A stretch of DNA of 64,000 bases, from assembly GCF_016801775.1 (NCBI RefSeq), contig NZ_CP069004.1, positions 3,410,001 to 3,474,000 of the forward strand, read 5' to 3'. The notes under the pieces were generated by a model. The model searched no databases, was not told the origin of the DNA, and saw only the letters and a program-made list of their open reading frames with translations. The translations under genes and the position numbers were made by a program. Position 1 is the first letter of the stretch. Every line of letters starts with the position of its first letter. Below are positions 45,039-54,093 of the stretch, piece by piece. Source of the stretch: Sulfitobacter mediterraneus (GTDB taxonomy: Bacteria; Pseudomonadota; Alphaproteobacteria; Rhodobacterales; Rhodobacteraceae).

Positions 45039-45962
45039 ATGACTTTACTCACTCCCCAAGCCGCTGGCGTCTTTGTGATTGCCGTGACGCCCTTTCACCC
45101 GGACGGACGGATCGACATGGACAGCTGTGACAGGATGGTGGATTTCTACCTCGGCGCAGGTGCGACAGGGCTGACAGTCTTGGGCATGATGGGCGAAGCG
45201 CCCAAGTTAACCGTCGAGGAATCCCGCGATGTGGTGGCACGGATATTGGCCCGCGTGGATGGCCGGGTGCCGGTGGTTGTAGGTGTATCCGCCCCCGGCT
45301 TTGCCCAGATCGGCGGCTTGACGCAGATGGTGATGGATCTTGGCGCGGCAGGCGTGATGGTGGCGCCGCCAGGCAACCTGCGTACCGATGACCAGATCGT
45401 GACTTACTATACCCAAGTGGCCGAGCTGATTGGCGATGTGCCATTTGTCTTGCAGGACTTTCCGCTGGTCACAGGGGTGCAGATCGCGCCAAAGGTGATC
45501 GCCAGAATAGTTAACGATCTGCCAACCTGCGTTTGCCTCAAGCATGAGGATTGGCCGGGGCTTGAGAAGATCACAGCGCTACGCAAGGCAGGTGCGCTGA
45601 ACAGGCCGCTTTCGATCCTTTGTGGCAATGGTGGTCTGTTCCTGCCCGAAGAAATGGCGCGGGGGGCGGATGGGGCTATGACCGGCTTTGCCTATCCGGA
45701 GATGATGGTCAGCGTGGTGGAACACCACAACAAGGGAGAGGCCGAACGCGGGCGCGATATCTTTGATGCCTATCTGCCGCTGGCCCGTTTTGAACAGCAG
45801 CCGGGCATGGGGCTGGCGATCCGCAAATACACCTTGGCCAAACGCGGGATCATCGCCCATGACGCGCTGCGCAAACCGGGTGCGGCGCTTTCGGCAGACA
45901 GCCGCGCCGAAGTGGACCGATTGATCGAACGGCAAGAACGAAGATTGAAGGAACTGGGCTAA
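45039..45962 (+). CDS. DapA family aldolase/lyase
   Basis: 307 aa TIM-barrel protein of the dihydrodipicolinate synthase/N-acetylneuraminate lyase family. The Schiff-base lysine is K168 (CVCLKHEDW) and the substrate loop is GMMGEAPKL (49-57). The usual YNVP motif reads LQDFP, so the catalytic tyrosine position is Q139, arguing against lysine biosynthesis and for a different keto-acid lyase or dehydratase. An ATG at 45039 follows AGGACC; the start of a longer frame would lie inside the racemase gene. Confidence 0.87.
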   Translation: MTLLTPQAAGVFVIAVTPFHPDGRIDMDSCDRMVDFYLGAGATGLTVLGMMGEAPKLTVEESRDVVARILARVDGRVPVVVGVSAPGFAQIGGLTQMVMDLGAAGVMVAPPGNLRTDDQIVTYYTQVAELIGDVPFVLQDFPLVTGVQIAPKVIARIVNDLPTCVCLKHEDWPGLEKITALRKAGALNRPLSILCGNGGLFLPEEMARGADGAMTGFAYPEMMVSVVEHHNKGEAERGRDIFDAYLPLARFEQQPGMGLAIRKYTLAKRGIIAHDALRKPGAALSADSRAEVDRLIERQERRLKELG

Positions 45963-46732
45963 TGGATCTCGAACTGAACGGAAAACGGGCGCTGGTGCTG
46001 GGTGCCAGTCGCGGACTTGGCATGGCCATTGCCAAATCGCTTGCTGCCGAAGGTGCAACGGTCTTTGCCGCCGCACGCAGCCGCGACAAGATCGCAGATT
46101 GGGCGCAAGGCATGTCGAATGTGACGCCGCTGGCGTTGGATCTTGCGGATATTGGGCAAGTGGACTCTGTCGTCGATGATCTGCTCAAGGACGGCGGTGT
46201 CGATATCATCGTGAATAACGGCGGCGGCCCACCCCCGGGAACGGCACAAACGGCAGAACGCGGTCAGTGGTTGACCCATTTTGAGGCGATGGCCGCCAAT
46301 TTGTTCCACCTCAACACCCGTCTGCTGCCCGCCATGAAGAGGCGCGAATGGGGGCGGATTATTTCGATCACCTCATCCGGAGTAGAGCAGCCAATCCCGA
46401 ACCTTGCCCTGTCCAATGGTATCCGTTCTGCGGTTGTGGGTTGGTCCAAGACATTGGCCAATGAGGTGGCAGGGGACGGGATCACCGTCAATGTTGTGAT
46501 GCCGGGCCGCATCCATACTCAGCGGGTCGATGAACTGGACGCCGCAGCCGCCAAACGCACCGAAACTGATGTGACAGAGGTCGCGGCAAAATCCCGCGCC
46601 ACGATCCCTGCGGGCCGCTACGGAAAGCCGGAGGAGTTTGCCGATGTGGTCACATTCCTTGCTTCGGCGCGGGCGGGCTATGTGACAGGATCAAAAATCC
46701 GCATCGACGGCGGGTCGATCAAGAGCATCTGA
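45962..46732 (+). CDS. SDR family protein lacking the Tyr/Lys catalytic pair
   Basis: 256 aa Rossmann protein with GASRGLG at 14-20 and a serine at 138-139 (SITSSG). Where Tyr-x3-Lys is expected the sequence reads LALSNGIRSAVVG, giving Ser151 and Arg155. I have the impression that this LALSN variant is a recurring subfamily, so it is not random decay. Redox activity by the standard mechanism is doubtful. It overlaps the DapA-family stop by one base and ends the operon before a strong hairpin. Confidence 0.87.
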   Translation: MDLELNGKRALVLGASRGLGMAIAKSLAAEGATVFAAARSRDKIADWAQGMSNVTPLALDLADIGQVDSVVDDLLKDGGVDIIVNNGGGPPPGTAQTAERGQWLTHFEAMAANLFHLNTRLLPAMKRREWGRIISITSSGVEQPIPNLALSNGIRSAVVGWSKTLANEVAGDGITVNVVMPGRIHTQRVDELDAAAAKRTETDVTEVAAKSRATIPAGRYGKPEEFADVVTFLASARAGYVTGSKIRIDGGSIKSI

Positions 46733-46750
46733 CCTGCATCTGTTACGCCG

Positions 46751-46782
46751 CCATCCCCCAAGCCAAAAACCTTGGGGGATGG
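46751..46782. terminator. Strong hairpin between convergent genes
   Basis: CCATCCCCCAAG (46751-46762) pairs perfectly with CTTGGGGGATGG (46771-46782), a 12-bp stem with loop CCAAAAAC. It lies between the SDR stop (46732) and the SnoaL-like stop (46793). There is no clear T-tract on either side, but position and stability fit bidirectional termination. Confidence 0.75.
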
Positions 46783-46792
46783 TCGCCTGAAC

Positions 46793-47941
46793 TCAGGCTT
46801 CAGGCAAGACCGCGCTGGGCCGGTCCGCCATCTGTGCCAATTTTACCTGCATCAGGATCGACATTTCGTCGTAGTTCACCCATTCATCGACAATCCGGCC
46901 ATCGCGAATATGCAGATGGGTCATGCCCATGACCTGAACCCGTTTGCCAGTCGGTGCACCAAGATCATCCAGAATGCCCCAGCCAAGGTGATGCCCTTCC
47001 ACCACCCAGCGGATCGCCACCTTGTGACCGCCTTCATCGCAAGGCACGGAGCAGATGTGCTGTGGCATGAAATGGCCATCAGGAATGGATGCGTAAAAGC
47101 CAACCGTTTGATGGATCACTGCGGCCTGACCGTAAAGTTCCTTCATCAGCGGGCCGTGGTACTGAACGGTCGGCGCGTACACTTCATTGATTTTGCCGAA
47201 CATCCGGCGATTGTGAATGTCGTTCAGCCAGATCAACACCTGCTCTTCAAGATCGTTATGGGCGATCTCCAGGTCAGGCTTGGCCTCAGGCGGGTATTGC
47301 CCTGACAGGCGTCCGTTTTCGCCGATGTCGATGGACAGCAACCCTTTGTCGAAATACCCTTGTGCGAGGTTCTCGGCGTAGTCCTGCGGATCAAGGCCGA
47401 TCTGCTTGATCTGCGCCATGCTGTCGACAACAAGCCATTCGCGGTAAATCTTGTTCTCGAACACCATGCAATCGGCAATGGTCCGCGCGACAAAACTGCG
47501 CCCTGTCGGTTTGCCGTAAACGCCGGGCTGTGTGTGCCGGCCAGAGCCGGTGACCAGATGCGAGGTGTAAAATCCGTCATCCTCATTGCCGCGCCAGATC
47601 ACCTGGGTGGCCATCCCGCGCCGTTCCGGCAGCATGAACATCCGTTGAATGGTGTCCTGCACAACCTGCTCGCGCGTATAGATCGTGCCGGTCGCACCAT
47701 AGACCACGCAATCATGTGTATAATGGGTATAGATGAGCCCTACATCACGTTCATCCCAGATCTTGTGGGTACACCGAATGATATAGTCGACGATGTCGGT
47801 ATAGATCGGATCAAACCCGCGCATAGGTTGCGCACGTGGACGGTCTTCGGGGACCAGATCAACAAAATCAAGGCGCTCTGCCTGAAGAACGTCTGGGGTC
47901 TTTGCGGCCGGCGCTGGTTTCGTGGGCTGTTGTTTGTTCAT
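46793..47941 (-). CDS. Tandem SnoaL-like/NTF2-like domain protein
   Basis: 382 aa. Two related alpha+beta cone domains are apparent, about residues 45-190 and 230-365; the second resembles the ester cyclase (SnoaL) group (HGPLMKELYGQAAVIHQTVG and later MGMTHLHIRDGRIVDEWVN). The first 40 residues are Pro/Lys-rich and probably disordered. There is no signal peptide. It is divergent from the CUT1 ABC operon, and LacI-type sites lie between them, so it is probably in that regulon. The reaction is unknown; members include cyclases, hydrolases and dehydratases. Confidence 0.8.
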   Translation of the reverse strand: MNKQQPTKPAPAAKTPDVLQAERLDFVDLVPEDRPRAQPMRGFDPIYTDIVDYIIRCTHKIWDERDVGLIYTHYTHDCVVYGATGTIYTREQVVQDTIQRMFMLPERRGMATQVIWRGNEDDGFYTSHLVTGSGRHTQPGVYGKPTGRSFVARTIADCMVFENKIYREWLVVDSMAQIKQIGLDPQDYAENLAQGYFDKGLLSIDIGENGRLSGQYPPEAKPDLEIAHNDLEEQVLIWLNDIHNRRMFGKINEVYAPTVQYHGPLMKELYGQAAVIHQTVGFYASIPDGHFMPQHICSVPCDEGGHKVAIRWVVEGHHLGWGILDDLGAPTGKRVQVMGMTHLHIRDGRIVDEWVNYDEMSILMQVKLAQMADRPSAVLPEA

Positions 47942-48252
47942 AGGTCACCTTCAGAATCGGGGGTTTGGATGAAAGGCTATCTAGTTGTGAATACGCTTGC
48001 AAATATTTCTTTTTGATGTGGTTTGACCAGTTGCCATTTAGTGGCGATTTTGATCGCAAGGGCGAGTTTATAGCGAAAAAATGGAGATATGGTTGCAAAC
48101 AACAGCGAAGGGGTGGCGAATTCTGTTCTTGAATGCGTATTCAAAATATGCACAAATGTCACCACAACGAGACTCGGAATCGGGTTTCGCGTGGCGTTGG
48201 GAGCGGATCCGGACGCCAGAGGGGAAGACAAAAAACCAATGGGAGGTTTCAA
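47942..48252. promoter_or_regulatory. 311-bp divergent intergenic region with two LacI-type operators
   Basis: TGAATACGCTTGCA at 47988-48001 and TGAATGCGTATTCA at 48130-48143 are both 14-bp imperfect palindromes centred on CG, the LacI-family layout; the second extends to TTGAATGCGTATTCAA. Read on opposite strands they share GAATACGC. They are 142 bp apart, which would permit looping. GGGAGG at 48241-48246 is the binding-protein ribosome site. The LacI gene 54094-55116 is the obvious candidate regulator. Confidence 0.72.
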
Positions 48253-49491
48253 ATGAAATTCAAACTCACAACAGCACTCGTTGCCTGTGGTCTGGCGATG
48301 TCGACCACAGCGGCGTTGGCCGATTGCGGCATCGAAAGCGGCTCTGTCCGGATCTTGTCCAACGACTTTGAAGCGCTGCATGTCATTGCGGATGCGGCCA
48401 AGACTTGCGCAAGCGACAGTGTCGAAGTCACCAGCAACGCCACGACCGAGCACAAGAACATTCAGGTGCCAGCGCTGACCACAAATCCGGCCAGCTATAC
48501 CGTGCCGATTGTTGCGACCAACTCCATCGTGCCGTTGCTGAACGAAGATCTGATCCGCCCGCTGGATGCCTATGTTGAAAAGTTTGGTCAGCAATTGCTG
48601 CCGCAACAGCTGATCAAGGTGGATGGCAAGGTGATGGCGATTGCCTTTATGGCCAACGCGCAGCACCTGTTCTATCGCAAGGACATTCTTGATGAGCATG
48701 GCATCGCCGTTCCTGGCACCTATGCCGAACTGATCGAAGCTTCCAAAATGCTGAAAGACAAAGGCGTGATGGAATATCCGCTGGCGGCGAACTTCAAGCC
48801 CGGCTGGAACCTCGCGGCAGAGTTTGTGAACACCTACCTCGGCACCGGTGGCGATTTCTTCAAGGCGGGTTCTGCAGAGCTGGACATCGACAATGCCAAT
48901 GGCATCAAGACGCTTGAAACGCTCAAGGCGATGACCGACTACATGAGCCCCGATTACGTGACCTATGACACCAACGGCGTCAAACCGATCTGGGAGGCAA
49001 ATGAGCTTGCCTTTGCAACATCCTGGGGATCACGGGCCAGCGCCTATATCGGCGACGACAGCCCTGCACCAGAGATCGCCAAAGCAACAGCACTTGCCGC
49101 GATGCCGGCACTGACGGATGGCGGCGTGCCGTCCGCGGCGCTGTGGTGGGATGGGTTCACCATCGCCAAGAATATCTCTGACGAAGATGCCGAAGCTTCC
49201 TTCCGCGCAATGATGAAGGGAATCTCCCCCCAAGTGATCGCGGAAAACCAGGAGCTGGCTGTCTGGCTGGTGGATGGCTATGAGCCAACACCTGCTGCTG
49301 ATGGTGTTGTTGCCAACCTGCAAGGCAAGGCGCGCCCCTACCCGATGGTCCCTTACATGGGCCTCCTGCACACGGCTCTGGGGGACAATGTCATCGAATA
49401 TCTGCAAGGTAGCGAAAGCGCGGAGCAGGCATTGGATGACATTACCGCTGCATACAACACCGCAGCAAAAGAAGCTGGTTTCCTGAACTAA
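48253..49491 (+). CDS. ABC transporter substrate-binding protein (family 1)
   Basis: 412 aa periplasmic protein. The start at 48253 follows GGGAGG and gives a good Sec signal (MKFKLTTALVACGLAMSTTA, cleavage near ALA). The frame is open further upstream, but that part lacks a ribosome site and would hide the signal. It matches CUT1-type binding proteins (YRKDILDEHGIAVPGTYAEL; later WWDGFTIAKN). It is followed by a hairpin, two permeases and one ATPase. Ligand unknown; the HpsN-like gene downstream hints at a C3 sulfonate or polyol. Confidence 0.9.
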   Translation: MKFKLTTALVACGLAMSTTAALADCGIESGSVRILSNDFEALHVIADAAKTCASDSVEVTSNATTEHKNIQVPALTTNPASYTVPIVATNSIVPLLNEDLIRPLDAYVEKFGQQLLPQQLIKVDGKVMAIAFMANAQHLFYRKDILDEHGIAVPGTYAELIEASKMLKDKGVMEYPLAANFKPGWNLAAEFVNTYLGTGGDFFKAGSAELDIDNANGIKTLETLKAMTDYMSPDYVTYDTNGVKPIWEANELAFATSWGSRASAYIGDDSPAPEIAKATALAAMPALTDGGVPSAALWWDGFTIAKNISDEDAEASFRAMMKGISPQVIAENQELAVWLVDGYEPTPAADGVVANLQGKARPYPMVPYMGLLHTALGDNVIEYLQGSESAEQALDDITAAYNTAAKEAGFLN

Positions 49492-49508
49492 GCTTTGTGC
49501 CAGACATT

Positions 49509-49534
49509 GTAAGGGGGCGGCATAGCCCCCTTAC
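49509..49534 (+). terminator. Intercistronic hairpin after the binding-protein gene
   Basis: GTAAGGGGGC (49509-49518) pairs perfectly with GCCCCCTTAC (49525-49534), loop GGCATA, followed by GTTTATT. It sits 17 bp after the binding-protein stop and 42 bp before the permease start. Confidence 0.75.
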
Positions 49535-49576
49535 GTTTATTCGATCCGCATCCGGCAATTAGGGGGGCAGGGCGCA

Positions 49577-50605
49577 ATGACCCACAAAGAATTCATGGCC
49601 TTTATCTGGCCGTCACTTCTTGCGATGGCTTTGTTCATCGCCATTCCGATTATCTCGGTCGCCTATCAGTCGATGTTTGTCGAACACGAGCAGATCATGA
49701 TCGAAACCGAAACTTGCGGCCCGTTTGGGTGTACGCCTGAAGTCGCGGTTGATCAGGATGCGATGCGCAAAATACGCGAGGAGGCTCCCGCCGGGCGCTT
49801 CAATGGGTTGGAAACCTACACAAACTCCAGCCACCTCGCGACTGATGAGATCACCGAGATTGTAGCGACCTCTGAGAACTTTGGCGAAATCCGCGACCGG
49901 ATCATGAACCTGCCGTTCTACAAAGCGCTGATCTTTACGCTGTCTTATACCTTTATCGTCACGCCGCTGGTGATTGTTTTTGGGTTTATCATCGCCGTGG
50001 TGGTCAATTCGATCCCGAGTGTCCTCAAAGGACCGGTGATCTTCTTTTCTCTGTTGCCGATGATCGTCACGCCGCTGGTCGGCTCGCTGGTTCTCTTTTG
50101 GATGATCGACAGCCGCGGTGTTGTGGGGGCTTTCCTGCAATACCTCTTTGCCGATCCATCGCTATCGCTCAAGGCCTCCCCGACGCTGACCTGGGTCACG
50201 TTGTTTGTTTACGGCGTCTGGCACTCTGCGCCCTTTGCCTTTGTTGTCTTCTACGCCGGACTGCAAACCGTGCCCTCCGATACGCTGGAATCCTCCATGG
50301 TCGATGGCGCCAATCGGTGGGAGCAGATCCGCTTTGTGGTGATGCCCTATCTGCTGCCGCTGGCGACTTTTGTGGCGCTGATGCAGCTGATGGACAACTT
50401 CCGGATTTTTGAGCCAATCATCGGTTTCTCTGCTTCCGCCAGCGCCACATCACTGAGCTATCTGATCTACACCGACCTGCGCGAGGCCGAGACCCCGCTG
50501 TTTGGCTCCGCTGCTGCAACGTCGATGTTGACGATCGTCGGAGTGATCATCCTGCTGCTGCCGGTGCTGTTCCGCAACGCCCGCGAATTCAATCGAAAGG
50601 CTTGA
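49577..50605 (+). CDS. ABC transporter permease (MalF-like)
   Basis: 342 aa. The first membrane helix (about 8-30) is followed by an acidic periplasmic loop of about 85 residues (30-115) with two close cysteines (TCGPFGCTP), then five more helices. The coupling loop is DTLESSMVDGANRWEQIRFV near 238-257. The periplasmic insertion is reminiscent of, but shorter than, the MalF P2 domain. GGGGGGCAGGGCG precedes the ATG. Confidence 0.9.
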   Translation: MTHKEFMAFIWPSLLAMALFIAIPIISVAYQSMFVEHEQIMIETETCGPFGCTPEVAVDQDAMRKIREEAPAGRFNGLETYTNSSHLATDEITEIVATSENFGEIRDRIMNLPFYKALIFTLSYTFIVTPLVIVFGFIIAVVVNSIPSVLKGPVIFFSLLPMIVTPLVGSLVLFWMIDSRGVVGAFLQYLFADPSLSLKASPTLTWVTLFVYGVWHSAPFAFVVFYAGLQTVPSDTLESSMVDGANRWEQIRFVVMPYLLPLATFVALMQLMDNFRIFEPIIGFSASASATSLSYLIYTDLREAETPLFGSAAATSMLTIVGVIILLLPVLFRNAREFNRKA

Positions 50606-50608
50606 TCC

Positions 50609-51511
50609 ATGGCCCTCTTCAACACAACAAGCGACAATCCCGCGGCCCAGAAATCCACCGCTCTTGCAGTCCTTTCCGTGGCATTCGTTCTGGTCTGGCT
50701 GTTTATCGCGGCCTTTCCCTTCCTCTGGACGGCATGGGGATCGTTCAAGGCGGAGGGCGATTTCTTCTCCCGTGCTGATTGGATGAACGCAATCACCGGT
50801 CCCGCGACCACGGCGCAAACCGGCGGTGCCTTTACCCTCGATGGTTACCGCGGGGCATGGATCGAAAAGGAATTCTGGCGTGCCGCGATGAACACCGGCA
50901 TCGTGACGCTTTGCGTCACATTGATCTCCCTCACACTTGGCACGCTGGGCGGCTATGCCTTGGCGCGTTCAGGCTTCCGCTACACCTTTTGGATCCTCAT
51001 CGCCGCGCTGGTGTTTCGCGCCATGCCACATGTCACGCTGGTCTCTGGTTATCTGCTGCCGTTCTTTCAGTTGAATATCTGGGGCTATCTGCCGACCACC
51101 ATCATCGTTCTGGTGGCGATCAACCAACCCTTCACCCTCTGGATGCTGCACAGCTTTTTCCTGTCGATCCCCAAGGATCTGGATGAGGCCGCGATGGTCG
51201 ATGGATGCACAAGGTTTCAGGCCTTCCGTCTGGCCATCATCCCGGTGATGTGGCCCGGCGTTGTCACCACCGGATTGTTCAGCTTCCTGCTGGCCTACAA
51301 CGATTTCACCACCACCTCGATGCTGCTGACCGAAGAGAACGCCACGATGATTCCCAAGATCAACAGCTTCCTCGGCTCCACTCAGGAAGAGGGCAAGGTC
51401 ATGTATGCGGTCGCCGCCGTGGTCTCGGCCATCATCCCGCTCTTTGTGCTCATCATGTTTTTCCAACGCCAAATTGTCAGCGGCCTGACCGCTGGCGCAG
51501 TCAAAGGATAG
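50609..51511 (+). CDS. ABC transporter permease (MalG-like)
   Basis: 300 aa with six predicted helices. The coupling loop is DLDEAAMVDGCTRFQAFRLA near residues 190-209, and the family ending FFQRQIVSGLTAGAVKG is present. It starts 3 bp after the preceding permease stop. It pairs with the MalF-like subunit. Confidence 0.93.
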   Translation: MALFNTTSDNPAAQKSTALAVLSVAFVLVWLFIAAFPFLWTAWGSFKAEGDFFSRADWMNAITGPATTAQTGGAFTLDGYRGAWIEKEFWRAAMNTGIVTLCVTLISLTLGTLGGYALARSGFRYTFWILIAALVFRAMPHVTLVSGYLLPFFQLNIWGYLPTTIIVLVAINQPFTLWMLHSFFLSIPKDLDEAAMVDGCTRFQAFRLAIIPVMWPGVVTTGLFSFLLAYNDFTTTSMLLTEENATMIPKINSFLGSTQEEGKVMYAVAAVVSAIIPLFVLIMFFQRQIVSGLTAGAVKG

Positions 51512-51520
51512 GTCTCTGTC

Positions 51521-52576
51521 ATGGCCCGACTTCAACTCAAGAATATCAACAAGCGATGGGGCGCCTTTGTCGGCGTGAAAGACCTCAACCTCGATATTGC
51601 GGATGAAGAATTTCTGGTACTGCTGGGCCCATCCGGCTGCGGTAAATCCACCACCATGCGGATGATTGCGGGCCTTGAAGGGGTCAGCGAGGGCGAGATC
51701 CTATTGGGCGATAAGGTGGTGAACCATCTGCCCCCGAAAGACCGCGATATCTCCATGGTGTTCCAATCCTATGGTCTTTATCCAAACCTGTCAGTCTATG
51801 AGAATATCCGCTTTCCGTTGCGGGTGCGCCGCGTGCCCAAGGAACAACACGACGAGATGGTGATGCGGGCCGTGCGGATGGTCGAACTGGAAGACTTCAT
51901 GCACCGCCGCCCTGCCGAATTGTCGGGCGGACAAAGGCAGCGTGTGGCACTGGGCCGTGCCATCGTGCGCAAGCCCACAGTCTTTTTGATGGATGAACCC
52001 CTGTCCAATCTGGACGCCAAGCTGCGGGTCTCCACCCGTGCGCAGATCAAGAACCTGCAAAGCAAGCTGAAGGTGACAACGGTCTATGTGACCCACGATC
52101 AGATCGAAGCGATGACATTGGCCGACCGCGTTGTGGTGATGAATGCAGGCGAGATCCAGCAGGTCGGCACGCCCACGGAAATCTACAACACACCCGCCAA
52201 TACCTTTGTGGCCAGCTTCATTGGTTCACCCGCAATGAACCTGATCGACGGGCACATCGAGGGCGGCACCTTTACCGCTGAGGGGATGAAGATCCTGGGG
52301 CTGAACACCAAACACAATGGCCCCGTAACCTTGGGCTTTCGCGCTGAGGATGCCGATGTCTGCGACACTGGCGGCCAGATCACCGGCCCGGTCTATTCGG
52401 TGGAACTCTTGGGCGATGCGACCATGATCACATGGCGTCAGGGCGGCGCGTTGGTATCAATCAAAACCAACAAGGATTACCGCGCCGAAATCGACCAGAT
52501 CGTTGAAGGATCAATCCCAGCCGAGATTTGCCATCTGTTCGACCCGCAAACAGGTGCGCGCATTGCGCTGGACTAA
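51521..52576 (+). CDS. ABC transporter ATPase (UgpC/MalK-like)
   Basis: 351 aa with Walker A GPSGCGKST (about 38-46), signature LSGGQRQRV, Walker B FLMDEPLSNLD, H-loop YVTHDQ and a C-terminal TOBE/MalK regulatory domain. All catalytic residues are canonical, so a homodimer is expected. This contrasts with the asymmetric pair at 3736-5876. Confidence 0.95.
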   Translation: MARLQLKNINKRWGAFVGVKDLNLDIADEEFLVLLGPSGCGKSTTMRMIAGLEGVSEGEILLGDKVVNHLPPKDRDISMVFQSYGLYPNLSVYENIRFPLRVRRVPKEQHDEMVMRAVRMVELEDFMHRRPAELSGGQRQRVALGRAIVRKPTVFLMDEPLSNLDAKLRVSTRAQIKNLQSKLKVTTVYVTHDQIEAMTLADRVVVMNAGEIQQVGTPTEIYNTPANTFVASFIGSPAMNLIDGHIEGGTFTAEGMKILGLNTKHNGPVTLGFRAEDADVCDTGGQITGPVYSVELLGDATMITWRQGGALVSIKTNKDYRAEIDQIVEGSIPAEICHLFDPQTGARIALD

Positions 52577-52606
52577 GCAACACCAAGAATTTCAAGGATA
52601 AGAGCA

Positions 52607-53935
52607 ATGGCGATCGAATTTCTCAAACGCAGCAAGCCCGAGACAGAAAAAGCAGAAGATGACGCGAAGGTGCGGGATGTTGTGGCCTCCACTTTGGCGG
52701 ATATCGAGGCGCGCGGCGATGCTGCGGTGCACGAACTGGCGGTGAAGTTTGACGGCTATGACCGTCCGTCCTACCGCCTGTCGGATGACGAGATCGCGGC
52801 GATCATCGCCAAGGTGTCCGAGCGTGACATGGCCGACATCCGCTTTGCCCAGGAACAGGTGGTCAATTTCGCCAAGGCGCAGCGGGCCTCGATGACCGAT
52901 ATTGAAGTGGAAACGCTGCCCGGTGTGATCCTCGGCCACAAGAACATCCCGGTGCAATCGGTGGGCTGCTATGTGCCCGGCGGCAAATTCCCGATGGTCG
53001 CCTCGGCGCATATGTCGGTGGCCACGGCCAAGGTGGCGGGGGTGCCGCGCATCATCGCCTGCACACCGCCCTTCAACGGAGAGCCGAACCCGGCAGTGAT
53101 TGCCGCGATGCACATCGGCGGCGCGGATGAGATCTATGTTCTGGGCGGCATTCAGGCGGTGGGCGCGATGGCCATCGGCACCGAAAGCATCGCGCCGGTG
53201 CATCTGCTGGTCGGGCCGGGCAATGCCTTTGTCGCCGAGGCCAAGCGCCAGCTCTTTGGCCGGGTGGGCATTGATCTGTTTGCCGGGCCGACCGAGACCA
53301 TGGTGATTGCCGATGACACGGTGGATGCCGAGATGTGCGCCACCGATCTGCTGGGGCAGGCCGAACACGGCTACAACAGCCCCGCCTGTCTGATCACCAC
53401 CTCGCGCAAACTGGCCGAGGCGACGATGGGCGAGATCGAGCGTATCCTGAAGATCCTGCCCACCGCCAACACGGCGTCGGTGAGCTGGGAAGACTTTGGT
53501 GATGTGGTGCTCTGCGACAGCCATGACGAGATGCTGCAGGTTGCCAATGACATGGCCTATGAACATGTGCAGGTGATGACGGACCGCGATGATTGGTATC
53601 TGGAGAACATGCACAGCTATGGCGCGCTGTTTCTTGGTCCGCGCACCAATGTGGCCAATGGCGACAAGGTGATCGGCACCAACCACACGCTGCCCACCAA
53701 GAAGGCCGGTCGCTACACGGGCGGTCTGTGGGTTGGCAAATACCTCAAGACCCATAGCTATCAGAAAGTCACCACGGACGAAGCCGCCGCGATGATCGGC
53801 GCCTATGGCTCACGCCTGTGCCTGCTCGAAGGCTTTGTCGGCCACGCCGAACAATGCAACTTGCGCGTCCGCCGCTACGGTGGCCAGAACGTCCCATACG
53901 GCGAGGCGGCGCAGTGGCAGGACGCGGCGGAGTAA
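52607..53935 (+). CDS. hpsN: Histidinol-dehydrogenase family protein, HpsN-like (sulfopropanediol 3-dehydrogenase)
   Basis: 442 aa NAD-dependent, zinc-containing alcohol-to-acid dehydrogenase. Zinc and catalytic residues of the HisD family are present: Q251 and H254 in GQAEHG, the Glu-His pair in YEHVQV, Asp before GTNHTLPT, and His in [10 protein letters not shown]. The N-terminus ([10 protein letters not shown]) and C-terminus ([15 protein letters not shown]) differ from biosynthetic HisD and resemble HpsN, which oxidises 2,3-dihydroxypropane-1-sulfonate to sulfolactate. It follows an ABC transporter and precedes a LacI gene. No sulfolactate-degrading enzyme is visible here, so the substrate assignment stays tentative. 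Confidence 0.78.
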   Translation: MAIEFLKRSKPETEKAEDDAKVRDVVASTLADIEARGDAAVHELAVKFDGYDRPSYRLSDDEIAAIIAKVSERDMADIRFAQEQVVNFAKAQRASMTDIEVETLPGVILGHKNIPVQSVGCYVPGGKFPMVASAHMSVATAKVAGVPRIIACTPPFNGEPNPAVIAAMHIGGADEIYVLGGIQAVGAMAIGTESIAPVHLLVGPGNAFVAEAKRQLFGRVGIDLFAGPTETMVIADDTVDAEMCATDLLGQAEHGYNSPACLITTSRKLAEATMGEIERILKILPTANTASVSWEDFGDVVLCDSHDEMLQVANDMAYEHVQVMTDRDDWYLENMHSYGALFLGPRTNVANGDKVIGTNHTLPTKKAGRYTGGLWVGKYLKTHSYQKVTTDEAAAMIGAYGSRLCLLEGFVGHAEQCNLRVRRYGGQNVPYGEAAQWQDAAE

Positions 53936-54093
53936 TCACGTTGGGCGAAGAATTTGGACAGGGCACTCCTATCCGTGGTGGTTTTGTTCTATCACGGAGC
54001 TACGGACCGATAGATGCCGGCCAAGGCATCCGGGGCGACATGTTGCCAGCGGCGACATCTGCCCTTGCAAGGCGGCCGCGCAAGGTGGGGAAA

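Noticed and set aside
52592..53755. 387-codon minus-strand frame opposite the HpsN-like gene
   Set aside because: Antisense shadow of a well-supported dehydrogenase with composition typical of an artefact and no ribosome site or domain.
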